A stretch of DNA of 64,000 nucleotides, from positions 248,001 to 312,000 of the forward strand of contig JAVSML010000995.1 of the NCBI GenBank assembly GCA_038503035.1. Direction: 5' to 3'. The notes under the pieces are model-generated. The model saw only the letters and a list, made by a program, of their open reading frames with translations, had not been told where the DNA came from and searched no databases. The DNA comes from Crocodylus rhombifer. Lineage: Eukaryota > Chordata > Crocodylia > Crocodylidae. Made by a program: the position numbers and the translations under genes. This document shows positions 1-12,439 of this stretch, piece by piece (positions within the stretch are counted from its first letter, which is position 1; each line of letters starts with the position of its first letter).

Positions 1-509
1 CCCAACTGGGCAGTGCCTGTTGGTGCCCCTTCACTTCAGATCCAGGGCAGTCTTCCCATTTGTGCTGCAAACTTCCAGGTTCTGCAATGCTGGGATCCTA
101 CAAACAACCACCTACTTTGCTACTAGACCCTGATTTGTCCCCAGACTAGGTCAGCCTGTCTGCTGAGGAGGCAGAGATCCTGAAGGTAAAAAGTATCTGA
201 CCATGTAGTGGAAGAATGTATTCATAATGCATAACCACAAGGGAGCATAACTGCTTATTGACACCCATATGAGTCAATAGCACAGCTGCCACACAGACCT
301 CTGGCAGTGGAGCTAGGAGGGATAGATGACAGTGATATGTTGCAATTTTTTGTGGACTGGCACTGGGAAGGGGTGGTGGTTGGGAAACGCCTTGCCCATG
401 AGTTTCTCAGATATTTGCTGCCAGAAGGATAATGGTGAGACTTGCTATTCCTGGGAATCATTCCAGGCTCGGAGGGACAGTGTGCTGTAGCTGACTCTTC
501 TGTGCAGTC

Positions 510-1010
510 TTCATGTGTGTGACCCCTTCTGCTCCACCTCTTCTGATCAAACCCGGTTCCAGCGCCATCTCTTTCCCACCTGGCTCCTTGTCTCATCCCT
601 GTTCTCTTCACCAAGCAGTTTGTGTCCCAGCCCAAAAAATCCTAATATCTCCCAAGTTAGTCCTAGCTCCTTGTCCCAGCCTCCTAGTGCAACCAGTCCC
701 AGTTCTTTCCCTTCTGGACATTTATCTGGTCTGTCTTCCCTTACTCTTTCATCTCCTCTACATCAGCCAGTTCTCATTCCCAACTGCTTGCCCTGTTGCT
801 GCATATCTCAACCCTCCCCTACAGCTCTTGATCCTATATCAGTCTCTGCCTGTCCATATCATTTCTCTCCATGGCTCCCAGTTTTTCTTCTGCTCCAATT
901 CTCATACCCATATTTCTTCCCCCACCCTTCTGCTGCTTAAGCACCAGTGTCAGTTTCCAGGATCCGTTCCCCAGTTCACCATGGACACCTCATGCAAACC
1001 CCTCTTCATT
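510..1010. repeat. Pyrimidine-rich segment, possible old repeat
   Basis: About 500 bases strongly enriched in C and T on the + strand, with recurring short phrases such as CCCAGTTC and TCTGCC. It gives overlapping open frames in two phases only because stop codons are rare in such sequence. A similar segment lies at 15,780-16,490, so both may be diverged copies of one interspersed repeat. The family is not identified. Confidence 0.35.
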
Positions 1011-2339
1011 TGAAGGAAAAAGCACAGCTTCCTCTTTTGCCTCAGCTGGGTTCATCAGGGGAGAGGGGGAATTGAAAGCACAGCAAAGAGAAAGACTCTC
1101 AGTTCTGATGTCTGACCCAGGACCACAATTGCATGTGATGTCCTGCCCAGCCCTTATCAGTGTAGAAGGAATCTCTGGGGAATCTAGCAAGTAAAAATCA
1201 AAGACGCTTCAACTGAACATGTGTGTTTTGTGATTTTTTTCCAAATGCTTACCAGTTGGTCAAATTAGGGGGGATTTTAAGAGGGACATCAACAAAAGCA
1301 CATCTCTGACGCAAGGCTACACCTTTACCAAAACTGAAGTCCATAATCTGAAGCATGGGTGGTCTAAAGAATGGCTCAGCATAAAGTATTTTAACAAAGG
1401 CAAAACACTTTTTTTTCCCCAGTCTCATTCTTGGGAATGGATGAATTGTTTGGTCTGAAACTTTCCAAACATTTTACCCTGAGGCAAGCACAGAAAGGTT
1501 TCGCCTAACTGCTTAACATTTGATACACTCACCAGTAACCTTGGAGTGATTGAAAACAGGGTCTTATAATGGGACACTTCAGGCAACTTGAATACTAAGC
1601 AATGATACTAGCTTGAATATTTTTGGTGTGTGCTTTGAGCTTGACAAAATTCTTGATTTTTTTTTTTTTTTTTGAAGTGTTAGGGTATCTAAAGAGTGGT
1701 GAAGTGAAGGGGGTTTTTTTTCTGCTTTAGATTTTAGTTAAATGATCAATACCACCTCATAACCACCTTAAAAGTTATAACCCACTGATAAAGAATGTGG
1801 ATATGTGCTATAGTTATAGGCAATTTATATACAATATTATCAACACCAGACATTCAAAAATCATCACCAGACCTTCAAAATCATAAACTGACTTTAAATC
1901 AAGAAAAGTTATTTTAAATAATAAGTTTGGATTCTTCCTATTTTCATTTTGTAATTTTAGCCTATAGGTTTTACTGGGGTTATATTTACTTTTCTCATCA
2001 GCTGTGAGGGCTAGAAACCCATATATTTTAGGCAAAAATAAAGCTGAGATTCTGACACATTCAAATGATAATAGGAGCTGAGACTTTTACATAAAACACC
2101 AACTATTGCAAGATCTGGCATCACTGGAATGTGACCTTTGGGCTAGATAGATTGTTTAAGAAATATACATGAAAAATAGTTCACTCTTGTATCCAGGTAT
2201 AGCAACTGTTTCATCCACTGCTTTATCCAGCATTTATGTCATTTTAACATTCTGGAAAAGTGTCTGGGGTACAGGCTTAAGAAGTTTGCAAACAACCACT
2301 GTGCTTATACTTTCTTCTTAATTACAAAAAGCAAGTGTG

Positions 2340-2372
2340 TGTGGGGGGGGAGGGGGGAGGAGGGAGGGTGGC
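2340..2372 (+). repeat. G-rich tract with quadruplex potential
   Basis: A GTGTGTG stretch leads into runs of nine and six G separated by single A residues, then GGAGGAGGGAGGG. At least four G-runs of three or more lie within about 33 bases, which fits the usual G-quadruplex pattern. No gene is attached to it. Confidence 0.6.
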
Positions 2373-4559
2373 CTCTTAGGCTGCGTCCAGATGTGTGTGG
2401 ACATTTGGTTCCCCAGGAACTTTGTGCATCTCCACTAGTGCCATGTGGCAAGTTACCCCAGGTGGGGAGGGGAGGCTGGGGCCAGCACTGGGTTGGCCCC
2501 AGCAGCCTTACCTGGGGTCAGGGGGGGCCTCCTGGGGCTGCAGTATTGGCGATCCTGTTGCACAGAGTCTGTCCAGCAGCGGAGCACAGCTCCAGCCAGC
2601 CAGGCTCCAGCTTCAGGCATTGCATGCTAACACTACGTGCAGTTCCATTTTTTTCCTCCATATTTCTTTTGGACCACTGAATATCCAGGGGTCAAAAAAG
2701 CCAAAACCCTCCATGCTGTTTCTTTGCAGCATGGAGAACAGCGTACCACATGGCCATGCTTGTCTGAACATGGCCTTATTCTGTTTAAGGCACTGTTGGG
2801 TTAAATATTGTACCTTACATGAATATTGGTGAAATTTGTCTGGAAGCAGGGGTCCAGTAGTGGCATGTATCAGCACTAGCAATATACCTTTCTTTGTTGT
2901 TCATTAAATGGAAAGAGATTTTTATAGGTTCTCCCTTACTTCATCTTTCTTTATCTAATGTTTTCTTCAGCACAGAGTCAGATCTGATAATGCTGTCACT
3001 AGAGGTTAAGAGCTTGCTTTTTCAAGTTACTGAGCCCACCGGGCCCAATCAACTGTGCTTACCACCCAGCAGGATCCAGCCCTAAATGTAAGGAAGGATG
3101 AAATGTTAGTTTTTCTGAAAAAAAAAATCAAAGACAATTAAAGAAATTATTTCATGTTGATCCTTACAATCAAATGCCACTTGATTTATATAAATGGGGG
3201 CAAGTATACTTAAGTAGCAGCAGAAATGACTTTAGCAAAGTAAATTTAGTTCAAATAGCAAAGTGATCATAAACACCAATCAAGCTATACAAATCCTGTG
3301 ACAGTTTCTTTCTTTCCACACAATTGCAATCATCTCTGTTGAAGTGAGGGAAGTGAGGGTATCAGCCTCCTCTAAACTACATTTGTCTCATCCTATGTTT
3401 AGGTAAAGAATACACAATTCTTTCTATATATTGGCTGTTTGCTACATTCATCATTGCTGAAGGGTTCTCTCTGAATGACTCTACAGCAGAACTGATTTGT
3501 ACTGTCAACAGAGAAGAGAATCTTGCACAGACTCCTGAGTCATATACTTACGTAATTTAAAGGATAAAATCTAGTTCCATGACTCACTTGCAGGATGGTA
3601 TCACGGTCTCATATTCTCACATGTATACACACACACACACTCACCAGTAACCTAGGAGCAGCAATCAATGTTAATTACAGTATGAATCGTTTCAGTGACA
3701 TGTTATTTCAAAAATGTTCCTCTGCCCAAACATCTATGAAACAATGAGTTATAGCTCTAGGTATGGACTGTGGTCATGCAGGTAGAGAAATGCTGTAATC
3801 TCCTCAGTCCTTGTCTAGTATATTGTCTCCAACAAAAGCCGGTTCCTGATGTTCCAGAGAAAGGTGTAGGAAATTCAGAAATAGGCAAATTGGAGATAAC
3901 TTGTCCCCCTACTATATTAAGCACACATGTATTTGATTGCCAGACTATGCATGTACTTTGCTTTCTCACTAAGTATACCACTCATTTTTCCATGTACTTT
4001 CCAGAAAGAATTGCCACGTTAACCAGAACACGATGTTTAATCCTAAAATGACCTTTTTTGGGTGGGGGAGAAAAGGGTACATGACCCACCTGCCATCAGC
4101 TCTTGTTTGCTACATTCCTGGACTTTATGAAAGACACCCACAATAATAAGATCCGTTAAAAAAGATTAAATGTAAAAGGGCACCAATGGATCAAGATGTG
4201 TCAATTATAAGTTAGATTTAGAAAATAGAATGGAACTTTTGAGTCAGTGTCATGTTTTGAAATAATGAGATAGAAACCAAGAAGAAAATTCTGCCCTCAG
4301 ATATATTAACATAACTCCCAGTGGTTTTAGTGGGAGTTGTTATGCGCATCTGAAAGTAAAACAGGGCAGTTTAACTTAGAAGTCTGGAGCTCAACAGGAA
4401 ATTAGGAGAAAGTTATTTGCACTAAGGAGGATGAATATATGGAATATTCCACCAAACAAAGAAACTCTAGCAGCTAAAATATGGTCAAAAGGTCATGGAC
4501 CCTTTCATTGAGGGAAAAACAAAGAAGATAAACACCAACGAGAGAGCAGGCTTATCTTC

Positions 4560-4745
4560 CTTATCACACACATCTAACTATAAAAACCTAGCACTGAATC
4601 TCAAGATGGCTTACAGACATTTATTCTCCGCACCACTGGGGGGTAGGGAGGTTTACTGGCCCTAATTCACTGACTGGAAAATTGAGGCAGAGAACATGTA
4701 AGGGGCTTGCCCAAGCTACATGGCACAATGTAAACATAGCTGGAG
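4560..4745 (-). repeat. MIR/CORE-SINE-like remnant
   Basis: The + strand reads like the reverse complement of the MIR/CORE-SINE consensus: an 'ACTGGAAAATTGAGGCAGAG' phrase (the MIR 'aaactgaggc' region) followed by 'GGCTTGCCCAAGCTACATGG' (the 'cttgcccaaggtcacac' region). Such SINEs are ancient in amniotes. The copy is diverged and its ends are approximate. Confidence 0.55.
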
Positions 4746-5976
4746 AGATGTGTGGGGTGATGTTAACATGGTGGTGGAGATGTGTAAATAGAACAGCATT
4801 AAAATGAGCCAGTGGCTATGTTGATCAGGATGGGACCAGGTTTCTTTATTCCCACTCCTTTGGGCCAACCATCTAACAACACCTCTTAGTCTGTCCTAGA
4901 AGCCTTTTCATGAGTCACCATAGGTTAATGTTCTAGCACAGGACTGAATGTCCAGATAAGCCTCATTTATGAGTGACTAAATGAAAAACATTACTGCAAG
5001 CAGTACTGTTTGCTGTTTGAAAATTGGCCCTTCCAGAAATTTCAGTTACATTTCTGTTTCCTTCTGCATTCACAAGCAGTTGTTATGCTGAGCCCACAAT
5101 TGACACTGACACATTTCGCACTTTTCACACTGTTCATTGCACCTCCCTTGCAGCCTGCACTGAGGTGTGTACACAAAGCCAGTCAAGTGTTTAACCCTGA
5201 TGAGTATTTAACATTCTTACAGCAACATTAAAAACTGCAAATACCTTTACAGAACCTAAATTAACCAACATTTGCTTCAGACATGCCGCTCATATAAATA
5301 TCAAGGCAGTATCATCATATGCCTTGCACAAAACAATATTATGTATATCTTCAAATAGTCAAGATAAAATACACATTAATACTGATAATTGCTAAAGTGT
5401 TTTAAGTTACTTGGATTAAGATACTGTTTAACAGTGCAAACGGAAGTTACAGAAGATGCTCTGTTTTGAAATGTCTTCATCTGAACCTTCATGTAATAAG
5501 GGGTCATATTTCCACCCAATCATTCATTTTTGAAGCTGTCTGCAGCCATGCTCTTGTGTTTGGTTGCGGCTATAAACTGATTTCTGTCCCTGGATTGGGT
5601 GAAAATAGTTGCTTCTGTCTGTGCTCTAAGTATAAAGTATGCTTGTGTATTCTGCATTTGGAAGAACTGGTCAATGTGAAGTGTGGATCTAGATCTAGAC
5701 TCATATTTCCTCAAAGTTTCAGGCAGCAGAATTGGGATTTTCATTCAGCTGGTTATGAACATATAGCTAAAAGCAAAGTTCAGGTTTGGATATGAACTTC
5801 TGTAGTGCTCTGGGAAATCTGAATCCAGGAAGCTGGTCCAAGCCTGTCTTTAGTGTCTGGAAAGCATTTAATCACATCAAAATGTGATGTCCCTAATGGT
5901 CAGGGCCAGCTACTACAGCAGATGTGCATACATTACTTTCATCCCCTTGCATCCCATAAAAACCATGCTCCATAGA
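4746..5976. other. Intergenic, nothing recognised
   Basis: AT-rich DNA with short frames only. No domain, RNA gene or named repeat was seen. Confidence 0.5.
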
Positions 5977-6222
5977 AATGGTTTGGACATATAACAAGAA
6001 GGCCCAGCGCCCTTGCCATTGCCAGCACCATCTTGCAGGGTGCTGTGGATGGACAAAAAAGAGGAGGAAGACCTAGGACAAGCTGAACCACCAACCTCAA
6101 AGACTGGATAGGATGAAAACTGACTTACTGTACAAGGATTGCAGGAAGAATGGAAGAAAGTCATTGCTACATCAAAGATGCCTCAATGATTGGTGTGGCC
6201 TCAGGACTGACTGACTGACTGC
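5977..6222 (+). pseudogene. LINE reverse-transcriptase C-terminal remnant (RTE-like)
   Basis: One + frame reads KWFGHITRRPS, then GQKRGGRPRTS, a stop, and TTNLKDWIG. This matches the WFGH...GKRxRGRP...W..N..W pattern found downstream of the polymerase domain in several vertebrate non-LTR retrotransposon proteins. In-frame stops after RTS and WIG show it is dead. A short GACT-type tandem repeat follows at about 6207-6235, consistent with the simple-repeat 3' tails of RTE-type LINEs. The RTE label is inferred from that pattern; another LINE clade is possible. Confidence 0.5.
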
Positions 6223-6617
6223 CTGTCTGCCTGCATCCCATAAACTTTGTGCTTTATATTTTTTAAGGAGTTGGCTAGAAGATACAGGTGATTGTGACGT
6301 ATGCTTGGTTCTTATAGATGAATCATTCTCCTCTACACATGATTGTGATAATCATAATTGTGTTTCATGTCTAGTTTATTACATCACCCAAGAAAAAACA
6401 CTCTTTGCTTATGTGTGTGTCTTTCCTTTCTTCCTATTGGGCCAAAACCAGGTCTTGCTGAAGGTGATGACCAAACTTCCACTGACTTAAACGAGACCAA
6501 AATACTATGAGTTACTCAGGACATCAGTATGCTAATCAACAGTATAGTAACCTTGATAATATCTTCTTTAAGGAACAAAAAAGTGCAGTTCAGTGGAGTG
6601 GTAACATGTTTGATGAG
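6223..6617. other. Intergenic, nothing recognised
   Basis: About 395 bases between a LINE remnant and a CR1 fragment. No feature was seen beyond the GACT/CTGC tail at its left edge. Confidence 0.5.
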
Positions 6618-6960
6618 TTCATAGAATCATAGAAGTAGGGTCGGAAGGGACCTTGTAGATCTTCAAGTTCGACCCCTTGCCTGGGCAGGAGAAAAAAAAC
6701 TGGACTCAAATGATCCCAGCTAGGTAGGCATTAAGCCTCCTCTTAAAGACCCCCAGGGTAGGAGCCAGCACAACTTCCCTTGGAAGTTGGTTCCAGGTCC
6801 TAGCTGCCCTGACTGTGAAGTAGTTCTTACAGATGTCTAATCTAAACCTACTCTCCAACTACTTGTGGCCATTATTCCTTGTTATGCCAGGGGAAACAAG
6901 GTCTCTCCTAAACCCTTCTGGTTCCCCCTAGTGAGTTTATAGACAGTCACCAGGTCCCCA
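6618..6960 (-). mobile_element. CR1 LINE 3' end fragment
   Basis: On the minus strand the sequence ends in TTCTATGATTCTATGAA, the short-repeat 3' terminus typical of CR1. Its 3'UTR and protein tail match the copy at 42,180-42,868, including the phrases for 'GACAGTCACCAGGTCCCC' and 'CTTGGAAGTTGGTTCCAG' on the + strand. It is truncated at 6960, shortly before a tRNA-Leu-like sequence in the same orientation. Confidence 0.9.
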
Positions 6961-6969
6961 AAGATGAGC

Positions 6970-7052
6970 TACCAGGAGTGGGGTTTGAACCCATGCAGCC
7001 ATACATCTATTGGATCTTAAGTCCAACACCTTAACCTAGTGTGATTAATAAA
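6970..7052 (-). pseudogene. tRNA-Leu(TAA) pseudogene joined to CR1
   Basis: The minus strand from about 7036 down to 6970 reads GGTTAAGGTGTTGGACTTAA..., then GGGTTCAAACCCC and ACTCCTGGTA. It matches the intact tRNA-Leu(TAA) gene at 50,207-50,289 with about seven differences over the last 66 bases, several of them CpG-type transitions. The anticodon TAA and a B-box are still visible. The first 16-18 bases (acceptor and D-arm start) do not match, so it cannot fold as a normal tRNA. Only about nine bases (6961-6969) separate its 3' end from the 5'-truncated CR1, and both are on the minus strand. That layout suggests a SINE or a LINE template-switch product. Confidence 0.8.
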
Positions 7053-7404
7053 CCAAATATGTTTGAAAGGACAAGACAGTCCTGCAGCTAAGGTTTTGTG
7101 TTGTGAAATTATGGATAGAGTTCTTTGGGAACCTTTGTCGAAGGGAAGGTGCTGTTTAAGTTTAAGTTGTATTGATGTATTAGTGGGAGAATTAGTTTGC
7201 TCTCTCACCTTCCTTTACCATGCCTAACTTACATAACAGCCCATTATGGTGCTGACAAAGTAAAATTTCCAGCAGTGGTAAATTCCTTTTGCGGTGCCTC
7301 ATAATACCCACATTCTTTCACCATCTGACATGTTCATCTTATTTCCATTTAAACTGTAGTAAAAACGTGAATTTCTCCATAGAGCATAGCTTTTAAATTT
7401 TAGC

Positions 7405-7490
7405 ACATGGAGAGGCAGGGCAGTGTGGTGCCTTAACTTGTTCATTGAACACTACAGCCTACTTCATCAGATGTTATAAATGGCCTAAGT
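7405..7490 (-). repeat. Penelope-like terminal repeat fragment
   Basis: The minus strand carries ACATCTGATGAAGTAGGCTG followed by a degenerate arm, and GGCAGGGCAG lies on the + strand side. The same order is seen at 24,975-25,185 and, on the other strand, at 35,110-35,215. CTGATGA at 7470-7464 is the part that resembles a hammerhead core. The family name rests on similarity to PLE-associated repeats. Confidence 0.55.
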
Positions 7491-8403
7491 AATTCCAGTG
7501 TGTACACATGCCTGTGTGCATGCATAGTACATATACTTTTGGACTGGTGTTACGTTACATCCACAACCTAAAAAACAGCTCTACATTGCCTTTGCTACTG
7601 AACAAGAACATCTGGTGGTGCCCCTTGAAAACCTAGTATGTTGTGATCACCTCTGCATTGTAGGCTGTCAGAGTTCATATGAGTGCTTCCACATATGGAA
7701 CAGATAGATGGAACGCAAGGAGTTTGACTCAAATACTGGAATTAAAATAGATTTGTTTTCCAAGAAAATTGCAGCAGTTTAAATGTAGGAGAGTGAACTT
7801 GCTCTTGCAAATACAGATCATTAGCAACAACAAATCTTTGGGAAACTTGCTAAACTGGGAAACCAAAGTAGATATTAAGCCTACAAGTGTTGCAGGGAAA
7901 ATATCAACAAAGGACACTATGGACAGATGTTCATTCCTAATGCTGGAAAGTTCTGGAAAATTTGCAGTGCTTAGAAATCCTGGTGGAGATGTCCCAGCCT
8001 GCAGCTGCCAGGAAAACTGATGTTGACCTAGGTAGAGGGCTCTTTAACACACACAGGTGCATGATCAGTGATCAGTTCCAGCTTCACCTTCTCAGGTCTT
8101 TGAAAACTGCAAGCCAGGGAAAGAGTAAGTCTAGGTAGGGAAGCTGAAGCAAAAAGCCTGGACCAGGGCTGGACAGCTCCCAGAAGAAAGAGGAATTTCC
8201 AAGTCTAAGACTGTACTAAGGCCCCAGAGACAGAGCATGAGGATGGAACCACAAGAGAGGACACAGAGTATTCCTGGTGGACAAAGATAGGAAGTGATCC
8301 GGGGAATTGCTTACAGTGAGAAGCATGGAGCCTGCTTGGTTGACCCTCTCCCTTTTGGCAGATCAGGACTTTGGAACAGAGCCCTCATTTCAGTCCTTTA
8401 CAG
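7491..8403. other. Intergenic, nothing recognised
   Basis: No gene or named repeat was seen. Short frames at 7729-8020 overlap on both strands and show no domain. Confidence 0.5.
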
Positions 8404-8550
8404 CAGTGTTCTCCAAAGTGGGGTGCAGGAAGAAAATATTAGAACTTCTATTTATATGTATATTTATATAAATATACATATATTGGGGGCGCGTGCTCAA
8501 AAATTTTTTACTGATAGGGGCACGTGATCAAAAAAGTTTGGAGACCACTG
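8404..8550. mobile_element. Short hAT-type MITE with perfect TSD
   Basis: The element starts CAGTGTTCTCCAAA and ends TTTGGAGACCACTG, an imperfect terminal inverted repeat with CAG...CTG ends typical of hAT transposons. It is flanked by the identical 8-bp target duplication CTTTACAG at 8396-8403 and 8551-8558. The 147-bp body has no coding capacity and contains an AT-rich TATATA core, so it is a non-autonomous copy. Confidence 0.9.
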
Positions 8551-8558
8551 CTTTACAG

Positions 8559-9934
8559 CACAGAATATAGGGTCTGCTAGCCAGCAGAACCAGTGACTGA
8601 ATTAAAGCAACACTGGCTTGTGTGCAGACTGACAATATTTTAAAAGAACTGCTGGATCTAATTGACCACATAGGGAACTGCATAAGTAGCTCCATGGTCT
8701 GAACAAGAGAAAAAGCCTACCTTCCTGCCTTCATTTACAGTGAACTCAGTGCCAGTTTATCACTTTTTTAAAAATTGTTAAGAGTTGGATGTGGATGAGT
8801 AACTACCCCCCCACCCCCAGCATTTTTAAATGGCTGCAACCATCTAGATCTAGATTTAAAAAAATAAAACCCAAGCCCGTTTTCCTCAGATCAGGTATGC
8901 AACTCATTTGACAGATAGCGTATCCTAGGACCCTGACATGTACCATTCATTTTTATTCTTTTTTTCCAGATAATATATTTCTCTATAAAATACAAACATA
9001 AAAATGACTTGGTTTCATTAAACATGATGCATGGAAATCTGTCACGCTGTTACTGTGCTATCTATAATTCACCTGTATACCGCCTGACTTTTTATTCAGT
9101 AAGCACCCCAGACAATAATTAGTTATGGATAAGCTGTAAAATGTTTTGTTCTCTGCCCAGATAAATGAACAAAAATGTTTTGGGGATTTAGGGAAGGGGG
9201 AGGGTGTAGGGGGAAAGTATGGGGAGGAGTTCCACCTTCAACCAGCTGAAAGGCTGTACTTTTGTTTCTCGGATGAAGAACTCATCCCAGTTCGACTGCT
9301 CTTGACAAAACTACTTCAAAGCAGTCTTTGACTAACTTGGATAAGCAATTTGAACAAGTCCTATAGTCTTGAACAAAGGTTACAAGTCAAGAGGGATTTA
9401 CAGAAATGAGCCTAAATTACTGTATCAATGACATAAAAATACTTCTTTTCTTTCTTTCCTTTTTTTTAGAAGATAACATCCTTTCTTGCTTTCGTGCTGT
9501 AATGCTCCAGAACACCCACAGAAAAGTTAACATTTCTAATAATCCATTGGGCCATTTCCAATAAGGTTGTGGTTACCATCTACAGAGCCTTTAAATGCTA
9601 ATTGCTACCCAGTGACATCTCCCCTTTCTGATGCATCACACATGTCCTGTGTGAAGCATGCACTTGAAAGAACAAGGAACAGAGCATTCTGGATAGAAGG
9701 AGCTTACCTCTGGAAATTACTGCTACCATAAATATGCCTAAATCGGATCCTGACATTTTGATAGACCTCTTTGTCCAAGGTTTTTCCTGTTTGTTGGGTC
9801 CTTGCTTAGCTTTGAAACCAGTAGTAATGTTTCTTGTGTCTTGTGTAAATTTTCAGTGTTAACAAAGGTTGTGTATTTATACTTTGAAATGCTACTACTA
9901 GCATAAACTGTATGAAGACATATTGTGATGATAG
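8559..9934. other. Intergenic, nothing recognised
   Basis: AT-rich DNA without a convincing frame, RNA gene or named repeat. Confidence 0.5.
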
Positions 9935-10490
9935 TGATGGTGCCTTCCTAGAATTATATGGCTGAAATTTCAAGGGACATCTACTCCAAATACTGTTCCC
10001 AAACCACTGATCCAGCCTCTCCTTAAAAATCTCCAGTGAAAATGATTCCACAGCTTCTCTAATCAGATTTTTCCACTGCCCAACTGTTCTTCTAGTCAAG
10101 ATTATTTTTAATGAGATTTGATCCAAATCTGTTTTGCTGCAGTTCAGGCCTACTGCCACATGTCTTCTCTGATGAGAGAACAATCTTCTTTATGGCTTTT
10201 TTCCTAATATTTGAAAACTGCTATCATTTCCTTCTATATTCTCGTCTCCAAACTAAATATATCTAGTTCCTTCAACCCTTCCTCATATGGCTTGCATTCC
10301 CTTTATTATCTTTGTTTCTTACATCTGGACCGTCTCTAATGTCTCTCTATACTTCTTTAAATGCACACAGTACTTTAGTTGAGGCCTAACCAGTGCCAAG
10401 TAGAGTGGCATTCCTGTGCCTTTCATGCAAAGCTTCTATCGAGGCAACCTGCCATAATCCCCATTTTTGTGCTACTGACTAGCCAGTAAG
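9935..10490 (-). repeat. Old CR1-type LINE remnant
   Basis: On the + strand this reads as a worn reverse complement of a CR1 3' half, with phrases such as CCAGCCTCTCCTTAAAAATC, TGATTCCACAGC and AGTTGAGGCCTAACCAGTGC. It is far more diverged than the copies at 42,180 or 53,301. A minus-strand frame at 9806-10183 overlaps it but carries no intact reverse transcriptase. Confidence 0.65.
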
Positions 10491-10625
10491 CCTTCATTTT
10501 ATATGTGTATCTTACTATACTATGCTTGTTCAAATGGAAGCTTTTCTATACCATATTTTATTTACAATGTATATGTAATATGTAATCCGTTAATGAAGAA
10601 AATGAAAAAATCCAGTGGTTTACTA

Positions 10626-10915
10626 CAGGGTTGTCTCACTTGCAGCCCGCAGGCCACATGCAACCTGCGAGTGGTTATCTTTTGGCCCACAGGATCCTAA
10701 TTCTTTTACCTCCTTAGCTCCCCGCCGCCCCCTCCACTGGGCCCAGGCAGCATTCCCCCAGCCATCACCACCTTCTTCCATCACCTGCTACTGTTACTAC
10801 TACTAGTAGTACCATCGCCACCTCCTACCTTCAGCTTCCACTTCCTGCTGCCACCCTTGGGGACAGCCCTGCTTACAGCCTAGGGGCAGCATAGCCCAGA
10901 AGCTGAACAGCTCTG
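10626..10915. mobile_element. hAT-type non-autonomous element
   Basis: The element begins CAGGGTTGTCTCAC and ends AGCTCTG. It is flanked by (G/A)TTTACTA at 10,618-10,625 and 10,916-10,923, which agree at 7 of 8 bases. The first 60 bases resemble the end of the element at 43,206-43,712 (GCAGCCCGCAGGCC-type sequence). The body is GC-rich with CCACC/CTGCT runs and has no transposase. Confidence 0.75.
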
Positions 10916-10923
10916 ATTTACTA

Positions 10924-12439
10924 CATAATGGGTCATGCCCTAAGCTTGTATAAATCAGTTTTGCTTCACTTACTTCAGTGGAACTAGCTGAAGATCTGTC
11001 CCACAAAGTGAAAGCATTTTGAATTTGTCCATTCACTCGGCTATTAAAATAGTCAAACATGCCAGTGCCTGCCATCTCTTCTGTGTCAGCAGAAGACATA
11101 GCGCGGCCCCCTCTTCATCCTATCTGGCATTTAGCACAATCTTAAATAGCTTTGCAGCTATTTTAAAAGCCCTGTATATGTAATATAAACTTTAAAAGTC
11201 ATACATGAATGCCAAGTTGCAGTTCACCAGGAATTCAGAGTACTAAACCTAGAGCATATTTCCAATGCCTTTGGGGAAGATTGAAGAAAATGCTAAATCC
11301 ACCCCTATAGAAACAAGAGCAGAGGCTTTAACACTGAAGCATATGTCTACAGATCTTTCAACAATCCATTCTTTTACATCAAGTTCTTAGTCTTAATGAA
11401 AGTCAGGAAAGTATTTGGAAAACTATTTGCTGGCCCAAATGCTGTTATCATTTATTCCCTTGTAATTCCAAATAACTTCATGGATTTCAGTCAAGTTAAT
11501 CTGTGTTTATGCAAGTATAGAAGTACTTGGCTCTTGAGCTCTCCTCAGAAGAGTTTGTTTCTTAGGGAGGAAGATAAGGTTTATTCACATCTTAGGACAG
11601 TGCAGAAAACAGTCTATGTTCAAAGCAGAAGATCAAAACTGAAGTAGGAGATACTACAGGTTAAGATTCAGATTCACTGGCAAACTAGCATAATGGGAAC
11701 ATTCTTATCATCTGTCCCACATTATAGTCTTCTGCTCTACTTGGCAGTTACTTAATCCATGAACACTTACATTCAGCCACTAATTTAAAAAAGAAAAGCA
11801 TGGAAATAAATTAATATACTGCTATTTCACAGGGACCCAGCGCATTAATATCTATGATTATTAATGCATGCTAAATTGCACTGAGCCTGATTCTCATTTA
11901 TTCAAAGGCTCCATACTGGCCCAGCAGTGAAAATGCGCCTTCACATAGGCACAGGGAACAGTTCATGTAGATTAACCTACAAAATTAGAGTAATAAATAA
12001 GATGTATGGTGGAGGTGCTCTTGCCTAGTGCTAAGAGGCAGTACTGGCACACCAAAGGGAGATGGAAAAAACCCACAGCTGAATTATAAAATATCTGCTT
12101 ATAGATTGGTAAAATATCATGGATATATCCCAATTGCTAACTGATCAGATTTAGGAAGAAACTTCCATATAAGCAGGCTATTACATATTATAAAGCCGAA
12201 GAAGATTTTATACACCATTTATGAAAGTATCTGGCATTAGTCACTGTCAGAGACTAGATTTTAGACTACATGGACTAGTGGTTCGATCTGGCATGGCATT
12301 CCTTTGTTTTATCAAGGGGACAACCCCTATCGAGATTGTTTTACACCAGATATGGAATGTCAGCAGTGATTTAGCATTTAACTATGCAAGTTTTCATTAT
12401 TCATATAATACTTCTTTACAAGTTCCAAGCATTATAGAT
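10924..12439. other. Intergenic, nothing recognised
   Basis: AT-rich DNA. No gene, RNA or named repeat was identified. Confidence 0.5.

Larger units (their letters stand above)
1..4559. other. Intergenic DNA, no gene recognised
   Basis: Reading frames here are short, lack known domains and overlap each other, so I call no gene. The stretch holds a C/T-rich segment (510-1010), a run of 17 T (1657-1673), a G-rich run (2340-2372) and a short CA repeat near 3630. The rest is AT-rich DNA without a repeat I can name. Confidence 0.6.
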
